This document shows positions 56,061-64,000 of a stretch of DNA of 64,000 bases, one piece after another. Source of the stretch: Ulota crispa (Eukaryota; Streptophyta; Bryopsida; Orthotrichales; Orthotrichaceae); assembly GCA_963920765.1 (NCBI GenBank), contig OY987248.1:12248539-12312538 (forward strand). Direction: 5' to 3'. Positions within the stretch are counted from its first letter, which is position 1; each line of letters starts with the position of its first letter. The notes beneath the pieces were generated by a model. That model saw only the letters and a list, made by a program, of their open reading frames with translations, was not told the origin of the DNA and did no database searches. A program made the translations under genes and the position numbers.

Positions 56061-58493
56061 TGCATTATGAATTTGAAGTTTCTATAGTATTGGGTGTCTC
56101 TATATTTCTCAAATTTTGAAATTCAAGGACAAAAAAAGGAGAGATTAAGGTAGGAAAAGAAGGACAATTTGTATGGAAATCAGTTGATACAACAAGAAGG
56201 AGGACTTGTTCTCAACAATAGAAACCTTCTAGTTTGCAGCGAAGCATGGGGAGCTATAAGTGAGTTGAATTGACACGAAAATGAAATATGTAAGGATGAT
56301 GATATATAGTTTTGAATTTTAGTGAGTGAAGTTGAATTTATTTTGGTTTTTTTGGATTGATCATAACCTCAAATTATTGATTACTACTTCCAAGTTTACT
56401 TCATCTTCTTCAAAGTCAAGTTTATCCAACTCGAGTCTTCTACGTACTAGGTGATCAAGGGCGAGGTTGAATACACGAGCCTACTCTATCCTATCATCCC
56501 AAACAACTTGCAAAAGCAATTAAAAATCATGATTTGGGTGGTACACATTAGCGAGTAGAAAAACATGTTTTTTAAATGATTGTTCTATAATGACTATAAA
56601 TGTCCACATTGAATATAATTGAGTCATTTAAAGATCATTGTGAATATAACCTCTTGTTCGTCTATGTTTTTTCCACTAATGTGTGTATGTACTGTACATC
56701 CATATATGAAATAATATTAGCTTCCAAGCAACTTTTGGGACACTTGTTAGGAAGTTTCAAAAGTTTGTGCATTTTGCACCTAAACCTAGTTTTTCTTTTG
56801 CTACTTTTTGTTACAAAAATGAATATTTCAAGGTGGTTTCAAGGCTCTTTTTTTGTCCTTTTCTTTATTTTCTCATGCATAAGAGTCCCATGCTTGCACT
56901 TTTGCACACCTTACTCATTGTGCAATTGTTTTTTATTTTCTCATGAAAAACTTGATTCGACATATCTTCAAGGAAAGTGCTTGAAGAAAATTATTTTCTT
57001 AAAATTTTGAAATCCCTTTTTATTTTTTTATTTTAAATTTGACTATTTCATCCACTTTTTCACTTGTTTTAAATGTTAAGGTAGCCAATGTCTAGAGGAC
57101 GTAAAATTTTGGTAATAGTTTTTGCCCAAAAAGAGTTCCTTGGCTTCCATCATACGGTGTTGGTGGCAAAACCAACACACTTGTGAAATTGGAGGCATGG
57201 GCTATTGATATTGTTGTGCATTAAGGGCCGCTTCACAATATACTAACCAAGTGAAGAGGTCTTGGGATTGAGTGGCCAAACTTTGTTGAGAGGTCAAAGA
57301 AATGGGTTGAAAATTGGTAATGAAATATTCTTTTGACACCTTTGGTCACCCTTAGTGTGAAGCCTCCAAATGCCAAGTCCAAAGGCCAAACTCTTAGCAA
57401 TGAGCTTCTATACCCTCTTAACTTGAATGGTCATAGTGTGAAGCCTCCAAAGGCTAAGCCCAAAGTCCAAAGCCATAACATTTATTAGGCCTTCCAAATC
57501 CAATAGCTAGGATCTTGTATGCTTTTGATTTTTTTATGAAAACATTTTGATGGCCTCTCAACCATATTTTGAGTCTCCATTTTTGCTTGACCCAAACTTT
57601 TCTTGAGAGACCGTTGCTTTGGATGATAAAGTGTTGCTATGTAGGCTTTTGGAGGATGACAGTTTTAGAAATTTGGTTTTTAGTGTGAAGGATTGAGAGG
57701 CCAAACTCTTGGTTTCTTACAATTTAATTGATGGAAATTGACAACCTCTTGACCTTTGACCATAGTGTGGAGCAACCCTAAAAGCAATCCAAAGGTGAAA
57801 TTAGGAAAAGTAAGGCCCGCCTCCATCTTTCCTTGCATCCATCTTTCCTTGCATCCATCTTTCCTCTTTATGCAAAATCCCAAAGTGGAAAAGTTCAATT
57901 TTCTTTATTAACAAGAAAGAATACTAAAAATCTGCCCTTATTTTGCAGATGATCATTTTTACCCAATTTAATTACAATACACAAATGAAGGATATTTGAA
58001 GCTAAATTCAAATTCAAAATTTCCATACTCAACATGCATTGATAAAACTTTAAGTAACAACAAGAATTGCAGAGTGATATCACGTTTTGTAATGTCACTC
58101 TTATCAATAAAAAGACACGTGACAATATCTTTTTCAAGCAAAAGATCACGAAGGCTAAAGACCTCACGCACAAAATATTTCACGTTTGTGTCAGTGATTA
58201 CTTGGGCTCTGCCCTCCCCAATGGTTTAAATGTAAGAATGCCCTTACGCAAAACCCTTATTAGTGATCTCAAATACGATTTTCACTTTTAGCTTAAGTGG
58301 CTAAGAACATTGCTAAAAAGTTAAAATTCTCAAATTTAACAATGTAAAATTCACAAATTTTTTACATCCATAATTTTTGGTAGCAATTTTGCAATATATA
58401 GCCAGTTTAAAGATTGTTGGCCCTTATTCTTCAATTAAAATAACTCACCTAAGGATTGTTTCTAGTGCACGGTTTTGGTTTCTCCCACCATTA
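56061..58493. other. AT-rich intergenic DNA with minor repeats
   Basis: No convincing gene. A 16-bp tandem repeat (CATCTTTCCTTGCATC) occurs at 57,823-57,866. The phrase GTGTGAAGCCTCCAAA occurs at about 57,356 and 57,437 with similar flanks, a short local duplication. Confidence 0.5.
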
Positions 58494-58811
58494 GGGAGCT
58501 TCAAACATCAAGTTTTTAGGGGACTCCGTCGCGATTCACCATGGTGAATTCACTAGTGAACAGCAAGGTGACTCACCTTTGGAATTCATCTCCTAACATG
58601 ATTCACGTTAGGAGTGAACTTCAAAAACTCACTTTTGCACGGCTCATCTTCAAGGGTGTCGTAGACGCTCAAACCCCCAACTTGTGCACAAAACTCTAAT
58701 CACAAACTCACAGATGTGTCAAACATGCGGGTGAACAAAAATACTTCAGTAGTTAGCGGGGACCTTGTGAGATGAGAAACTCATAGACCAAATTTTTTGT
58801 TTGAAGCCCCC
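58494..58811. mobile_element. MITE of the GGGGGTTTCAAACAT family, copy A
   Basis: Starts GGGAGCTTCAAACATCAA and ends with the inverse, TTTGTTTGAAGCCCCC, next to TA on both sides. The interior is rich in TTCAC and GTGAA words, including palindromes TTCACCATGGTGAA and TTCACTAGTGAA. Copy B lies directly downstream in the same orientation. Confidence 0.8.
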
Positions 58812-58816
58812 TATTA

Positions 58817-59139
58817 GGGGGTTTCAAACATCAACTTTTTTAGGAGACTCACGTTACAATTCACCTTTGTGAATTCACTCGTGAACCTCACGGTAATTCA
58901 CCTCTAGACTTCACTCTCAACGTGATTCATGTGAGGAGTGAATTTCATAAACTCATCTTTGTAGCTTCTCACGGCTCATGCACATGCGTCTTCAAACCCA
59001 AAAAAAAAATTTGTAGAAATTTTCACAAACTCACGGATATCTCAAACTTTGCGCGTGCGAGGAAACAAAAACAATTCCCTAGTGAGCTGAAATCCGTGAG
59101 GTGAGAAGTGAGAAGGCCAGATTTCATGTTTGAAACCCC
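58817..59139. mobile_element. MITE of the GGGGGTTTCAAACAT family, copy B
   Basis: Starts GGGGGTTTCAAACATCAAC and ends CATGTTTGAAACCCC, flanked by TA. It is homologous along its length to copy A and separated from it by only TATTA (58,812-58,816). No coding capacity. Confidence 0.82.
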
Positions 59140-59284
59140 TATTGAAGCCAGAACAGGGGCAGAGGGCAACAGTCCTTTTACCTGACACCGTGAGACAACT
59201 CATTACCACGGAACCCACCCATTACCGCGTCGGCCCTCTTTTCTCTCCGTGCGACTCATCCGCATCATTGTTCGTGAAAGATGG

Positions 59285-59674
59285 TCAGATTTGTTGCCCT
59301 GTACATTCTCGTCGAAGCTGATGTGCACGTTGCAGACCCCCGGAGAAGATAACTAAAGTGCCGTCGCCGCTCACTGACAATATCACGCCAATTCTCTTTA
59401 GACGGAGAGGTTTAGGATTGCGCCGAAGTTGGTTTCCAGTGCTTAACGAAAGAGAAAGCTTGCAGAGTTCGTTACCGTCACTGCCCACTTCATGCACTTG
59501 TGGCTCTTCTTCTTCTGCTTCAGTCATCGAATGAGGTGCGACATCACTAGGTACTTCACTCTCAACCGCTGTTTTGTTTTTTACCAAATTTTCGTTTTTC
59601 TGTGCTCGTCGACACCCTCGCACCATTCTCGTCTTCAGAAGTTCAAACAACTTATTAGCCACTCGCTCTTGCAC
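59285..59674 (-). CDS. Unrecognised 129-codon ORF upstream of the propeller gene
   Basis: The frame starts MQERVANKLFELLKTRMVRG, has an acidic middle (MTEAEEEEPQ) and a more conserved-looking end (LKRIGVILSVSGDGTLVIFS). Base composition is less AT-rich than the surroundings. I recognise no family. It could be an exon of a divergent gene sharing a promoter region with the gene at 60,497, or simply an open frame in 5' regulatory sequence. No splice sites were established. Confidence 0.25.
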   Translation of the reverse strand: MQERVANKLFELLKTRMVRGCRRAQKNENLVKNKTAVESEVPSDVAPHSMTEAEEEEPQVHEVGSDGNELCKLSLSLSTGNQLRRNPKPLRLKRIGVILSVSGDGTLVIFSGGLQRAHQLRRECTGQQI

Positions 59675-59829
59675 AGCCTTTTGAGCTGGATTATCATGTT
59701 GTGTAGCAAGGAATTATCAAAAATAGTAGGATTGCGCTCTGTCCAGTTTGGATCAAATTTAGGTCAAGTACTGACACTTCCTCGTATCAGTATAGGATAA
59801 GATTCTTGTTCGAATTGCTTGATTTTTTC

Positions 59830-60496
59830 AGGTCTGTTTTCTTCGTTTGTCTTTCTCGTCTTCACCGGAGTGTCGATTTTTGCTGAGAATGACGGAATCT
59901 GTCTGCATTGGTTGCCACGAACAGGATAGGTCCTCCCCTAGTTGTGACCTTAGGGTTTAGAGCAGTTTCTAGGTATAGCTTTATTTAATTTAGAATATCT
60001 GGGATCAACGAAATGGAGTGAGGAAGCATTTGCGACTTCGTCTTTATCACCTTATCATTTGCAAGTATCAGAACAATATTTACACAAAATACGGAAATCT
60101 GAGGGAGTAGTGCGATTGAGGGGATGTGACTTTTTATGTAAAATTGTCTCTCTCCTGGTTTGTTATTGAATCTAAAGCCGCGTAAGATTCGTTCCTTTAA
60201 CAGGCTATGTAATGAACTGCACTTGTGTGTGGCATCATCTCCTGAATTTAGCCTTTTTTTGCAGGAGAAGCGAGCGCTGATCTGATCCGGAACTGTGTCA
60301 AGAGGCTGGGAAGAGTTCAGAATGAAGGCCACAGCTTAATTACTCAGGAAGGCTGTGAACTGCCTCTTTTGTTGAGTACTAGTGATTGTTGCAAAAAAAA
60401 AATTCAGTGCTGAATAAAGCCTGGCCTGTGGCCTCTGGTGTGGAACTGTAGCAGCAACTGTATTCCCCGTATTATGAGCATCAGAGTCGGATCCTG
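59830..60496 (+). promoter_or_regulatory. 5' leader region of the propeller gene with a possible intron
   Basis: TTTTTTTGCAG/GAG at about 60,264 is a strong-looking 3' splice site, and TCTAG/GTATAG at about 59,970 is a possible donor, which together would give a 5'-untranslated intron of about 290 bp. No coding frame across this stretch looks real. This is inference from splice-site consensus only. Confidence 0.3.
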
Positions 60497-61996
60497 ATGG
60501 GTTCAATGAGTAGTCCTGCACTACCAATCTCCCGGGCATCGTCAATTTGCAACTGCACTACTCAGCAAGTGAAGGCTTTTGAATTCCGCGGAGAGGCCCA
60601 GACATTAGGTCACTTTCGCAAATTTGAGCACACATACAGAGCCCTTGAGTGCCACCATACACGACGACGTGTTTCAGACGTAAAGACATCAAGGGGAGCC
60701 TCTCGTATCCTCGCTGTGCTCAGCCGACGAGGCTCGGGGGCCAGTCAGGACCCTGGAAACAATGAAGCCAAACTGCAGCAAACTGGGGATCCCAGCAGCG
60801 ATGAAACCTCAGCGATTCAGCCCTCAAGAGCCATGACAGGGCAGGAAACGCCAGTGTCAGATACATGCGGCAAGAATGAGTTAGAACACGAGGGATTGGT
60901 AATATCAAATGGCGAGAGCGGTGCATGGGATGGCGGCCGCGTTAGATCACCTATTGTGAGACGATACGTGAGTGACAACGATGAACGGTGGTGCATGTGG
61001 TATGCTGGGGAGTCTCTGGACGAATCCAAGGGTACCACTGTGGGCATAGCCGTTTCCTCGAACGGCATGCACTGGAGAAGGGGTAAATCGAAGGTCGACA
61101 CAGAAGGACTTGGCGAAGAGGGTGCGGTAGGGCAAGTGCTGGACCGGAGTGACAACTGGTGGGCTTTTGACACGCAGCATTTGTATCCCTCGGATGTGCT
61201 CATCATGTCCAGTGCAAAGGTGCGAGCTGCCAGTGGTGTGTACTGGCTCTACTACTCCGGTGCGGATGCAGAGGACATCTCTCTGCCATTGGATGCCACA
61301 ATTCCTCCAGGTTGGGCGAGGTTTTCCCAAGGTCGGATGCGACCCGGTCTTGCCATCAGCAACGATGGTCGAAACTGGGCGCGCGTGGAGGGTGACCACC
61401 ATAGTGGAGCTCTCTTTGACGTGGGTGCTGAAGGCGAGTGGGACTCTCTGTTCATTGCTGCGCCGCAAGTCGTCTTCCACAAGGCAGGTGACATCCGCAT
61501 GTACTATCATTCTTTGGACCCCAACACCGGGAGGTTTTGTGTGGGGTTTGCACGGTCAAGGGACGCCATGCGGTGGCTGAAATTTGGGAAGATATTGGAC
61601 GGGGGGGGACCGGGGTCGTTTGACGAGTTGGGAATTGCTGCCCGGCAAGTTGTGGAGAAGCCAAACGGGAGTGGCTACATCATGGTTTACGAAGGCATTG
61701 ATGCTACTGGCAGAACCAGCATCGGTATGGCGAAATCTGATGCAGGGTTATTGAAGTGGGAGAGATGCCAAGATGAACCAATCTTCCGGCCTGCAGAATC
61801 ACCGCAGGCGTGGGACGGCGCTGGCGTGGGCTCCCCGTGCTTGGTGCACATGGATGACGACGAGTGGAGGTTGTATTATGTTGGTGTTTCGGCTACCGGC
61901 GCCACTGCCATTGGCATGGCCATGAATGTCGACGGCTGTCTCACGGAGTTCAAGAGGTGGCATAATTTCGCCCTCAACCGAAGGGACAGTAGTTAG
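60497..61996 (+). CDS. Five-bladed beta-propeller protein, GH43/GH32-like, probably plastid-targeted
   Basis: An intronless 499-residue frame. Residues 1-95 are rich in Ser, Arg and Thr with few acidic residues at the start, as in chloroplast transit peptides. From about 143 a motif repeats five times: a (W/F)D start (AWDGGRVRSP 143, AFDTQHLYPS 223, EWDSLFIAAP 314, SFDELGIAAR 374, AWDGAGVGSP 438), a WxxYY(x)G strand (WCMWYAG, WLYYSG, IRMYYHS, YIMVYEG, WRLYYVG) and an IGxAxSxDGxxW strand. This is the arabinanase/levansucrase/invertase five-bladed propeller fold. Catalytic residues cannot be assigned, so the substrate, and whether it is an enzyme at all, are unknown. The gene is less AT-rich than its surroundings and is flanked by MITEs on both sides. 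The first ATG is used as start. Confidence 0.85.
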   Translation: MGSMSSPALPISRASSICNCTTQQVKAFEFRGEAQTLGHFRKFEHTYRALECHHTRRRVSDVKTSRGASRILAVLSRRGSGASQDPGNNEAKLQQTGDPSSDETSAIQPSRAMTGQETPVSDTCGKNELEHEGLVISNGESGAWDGGRVRSPIVRRYVSDNDERWCMWYAGESLDESKGTTVGIAVSSNGMHWRRGKSKVDTEGLGEEGAVGQVLDRSDNWWAFDTQHLYPSDVLIMSSAKVRAASGVYWLYYSGADAEDISLPLDATIPPGWARFSQGRMRPGLAISNDGRNWARVEGDHHSGALFDVGAEGEWDSLFIAAPQVVFHKAGDIRMYYHSLDPNTGRFCVGFARSRDAMRWLKFGKILDGGGPGSFDELGIAARQVVEKPNGSGYIMVYEGIDATGRTSIGMAKSDAGLLKWERCQDEPIFRPAESPQAWDGAGVGSPCLVHMDDDEWRLYYVGVSATGATAIGMAMNVDGCLTEFKRWHNFALNRRDSS

Positions 61997-62444
61997 CCAC
62001 AGTAGGGAACGGGTTTGTGTTCCGATGTTCGTGAGGTGAATTCAGATGAACTGATATATTTTATGGTTTTTAAATTGTAAAGCACGGTGTAGACTGTGGT
62101 AACATTTCTTGGCGATTAGTTTCAGGCTTCAGGTATTACGATGCCCTTCTGTTATTGGTAGACATACGTTCAATGTCAAGTACCATATTCCATGCTCTCT
62201 CTATCTCTCTCTGCGAAACCTTTTATGATTCTTGAACATTCTTGCACTCTGGTTGTAACTCGGGACGCGAACTACAAAGAAGAACAAGCAACAATGACGC
62301 ACGGCCGCTTTTTCAGAAACGACCGCTTCATTTCGAAATAGCAGATTCTCCCCGAATGCTGTGAGAACAATGCGGCCTTGAAGGTACCCTTTGCAATAGG
62401 GTGCGCTTTTTCAGTTCTTTACGTACCCGTCACTGTACAGATTA
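61997..62444 (+). other. 3' flanking region of the propeller gene
   Basis: AT-rich sequence with TATATTTTATGG and AATTGTAAAG about 60-90 bp past the stop, compatible with plant polyadenylation context. A CTCTCTCTATCTCTCTCTG pyrimidine tract lies at about 62,193-62,211. No second gene is visible. Confidence 0.4.
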
Positions 62445-62466
62445 GGGGCTTCAAACATCAACATTA

Positions 62467-63082
62467 GGGGGTTTCAAATATGCCGTTCACCAGCAATTTT
62501 GTTCCCGTGAATGAAATTGTTGGACAAGTTAGTCAAGCCACCGTTCATGTCCTTGCGATCACTCATTCAAATATCCAAATTGTAGTGAACTACTCACCAT
62601 CCTTTCAACTTTACTCACAATCATCAATCCCATAAGCTAATTTAGATCCCTTGAACTCCACCATTGTCACTTCTAATCTACAACCCTTCGTCTCCACAAT
62701 TGTTTGCTTCTAATCAAGAATTCTTTAGCTCCACCATTGTCGCTTCTTGTGCATTGCAATTTCTTGAATGACCTTGACCTAACAATCAACTTTGCATCCA
62801 AACTATCTAGAGGCGTGAAGCCAGGGCCAGAGGCGTCAAGCGAGAGCCGAGAAGTTGGCAACAACACAAACACGCGCGAGTGCGGGAGCTACAAGACCAC
62901 AAGCGGAGCTAGTGGGAGAGGCAAGGAGGGAGAGGCTTCACGTCATTCACGCGTGAACGAGCCATGAGGACCTCCTGGAGGTCCTCATGGGTTGTTCACT
63001 TTTGTGACTTCACGTTCACTGGTGAATGAAAACTCATGCACAATCATTTGTTCACCGTTTTTTTGAGATATTTGAAACCCCC
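62467..63082. mobile_element. Related MITE nested inside copy C
   Basis: Terminal repeats GGGGGTTTCAAATAT at both ends in inverse orientation, flanked by TA. It sits exactly where copies A and B run continuously, so it is a clean insertion. The 616-bp interior differs from the A/B/C family, and near its right part holds a strong hairpin (about 62,953-62,999). The ORF at 62,704-62,967 is probably fortuitous. Confidence 0.78.
62963..62989. repeat. Perfect 13-bp hairpin with a one-base loop
   Basis: CATGAGGACCTCC and GGAGGTCCTCATG are separated by a single T. The arms extend outward with two mismatches to about 23 bp (GTGAAC...). A separate 12-bp palindrome, TTCACGCGTGAA, lies just upstream at about 62,946-62,957. 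Confidence 0.9.
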
Positions 63083-63388
63083 TATTTTTCAGGTGACTCA
63101 TTTTGCAATTCACCTCAATGAATTCACTAGTGAACAGCAAGGTGAGTCACCTCTGGAATTCACTCCTAAGGTGATGCACTTTAGGAGTGAACTTTAAAAA
63201 CTCACTTTTGCGCGGCTCAACCTTTTAAGTGTCTCAAACGCATAGACCCCAACTTGTGCACAAAATCCTAATCGCAAACTCACGGGTATGTCACACTTTG
63301 GGCATGCAAGTGAACAAAAATAATTCATTAGTGAGCAGCGATCTTGTGAGGTGAGAAACTCATAGACCAGATTTTATGTTAGAACCCC

Positions 63389-64000
63389 GGCTAGGCGGGT
63401 TATTCTCCGGCAATTACAGTATTGAACCAGTTTTTTTCATAACATCACCGGTTCAAGCCGGCAATTTTAAAAATCTTCGGGTTATTTTCTGTATTTTCAA
63501 TTATGTATCGGTCAGTTTCCTACAATTTGAAATGTTTTCCGGTTGAGACCTCAAAATATTAGAAACTTCATATTATAGTGTTAAAATTGGTTTTTTTTTA
63601 AATTCTAAAGTATTCCTTTTGTTTGCAGCCTTGTCAAGAATTGAACTTGGCATAATCCTTCACCATATGAAAGCTATGGTTTGTCCAAACTCCCATATGA
63701 AATTGAGAATGAAAATTTTGGATAACATCAAATCAACATAACATGAAGTTTATGGTTCAAAGTGATTCTTCACCACATTGTGCAAGGTATCTCTTGACTA
63801 CTGAACATGTATCAATATCTAATACCAGTTTTCCACAACACCATAGCTTTAATTCGTATATAATCAAAGTCTTTGATAAGCCCTTCCATAACCACCCATA
63901 TGACACTTTCCAAATTATATTATTGTCATGCAATTTCAATGCTTCTGTTTGGTACTATTTTGCACAAAAGAAGCCCTCTCACACATTGCAATGCTCACAC
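63389..64000. other. AT-rich DNA to the end of the window
   Basis: No gene or repeat recognised. The minus-strand frame at 63,757-63,939 has no family resemblance. Confidence 0.4.

Larger units (their letters stand above)
62445..63388. mobile_element. MITE of the GGGGGTTTCAAACAT family, copy C, interrupted
   Basis: The left end GGGGCTTCAAACATCAAC starts at 62,445. The body resumes at about 63,085 with TTTTTCAGGTGACTCA, homologous to the same position in copies A and B, and continues to TTTTATGTTAGAACCCC at 63,388. A second element at 62,467-63,082 separates the two parts. Without it the copy is about 328 bp, similar to copies A (318) and B (323). Confidence 0.78.

Noticed and set aside
60947..61510. 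187-codon minus-strand ORF opposite the propeller gene
   Set aside because: The plus-strand frame has five consistent structural repeats; the antisense frame is a by-product of its lower AT content.

Overview
This window looks like nuclear DNA of a land plant or a close streptophyte relative. Evidence: a plant-type CACTA transposase with DUF4218 and DUF4216 domains, a Ty1/copia element primed by initiator tRNA-Met, Tourist-like and Mutator-like MITEs, and one intronless gene with a plastid-transit-like N-terminus. A seedless plant (bryophyte, lycophyte or fern) or charophyte seems more likely than a flowering plant, because a DUF7869-type transposon protein and an unusual Ty3 element are present; this is inference only. 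Most of the window is AT-rich transposon sequence. Only one substantial host gene is convincing (60,497-61,996), plus perhaps one small ORF (39,267-39,509).

Layout. 1-3,757: AT-rich DNA without a convincing gene. 3,758-32,101: a very large degenerate CACTA (En/Spm) element, bounded by CTA target duplications. It carries a decayed TNP2 transposase on the minus strand (about 12.6 to 5.0 kb) and remnants of a possible second gene on the plus strand (about 26.9 to 30.8 kb). Three younger insertions sit inside it: a 3.2-kb non-autonomous CACTA (7,560-10,772), which itself contains a Mutator-like fold-back; an LTR-element fragment (about 11.4-11.8 kb); and a complete 10.6-kb Ty3 element (15,960-26,532) with identical 2,161-bp LTRs and open gag-protease and pol frames. 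The Ty3 LTR contains a tRNA-like A-box/B-box module on the strand opposite to the coding genes.

32,863-35,139: a frameshifted DUF7869-type transposon protein. 36-38.5 kb: MITEs and dispersed repeats. 39,859-47,952: a small LTR element on the minus strand with perfect TGGAG duplications, interrupted by a 5.6-kb copia pseudo-element. The inner LTRs have diverged more than the outer ones, so the pair may have moved as a unit. 48-52.6 kb: a PIF/Harbinger-like element with a nested Tourist-like MITE, then two further inverted-repeat elements. 52.6-58.5 kb: AT-rich with minor tandem repeats.

58.5-63.4 kb: a less AT-rich gene island. The five-bladed beta-propeller gene (GH43/GH32-like fold) is flanked on both sides by copies of one MITE family whose ends read GGGGGTTTCAAACAT. 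The main story of the window is layered transposon nesting: at least three levels deep at 9.4 kb and two levels at 40-46 kb and at 62-63 kb.
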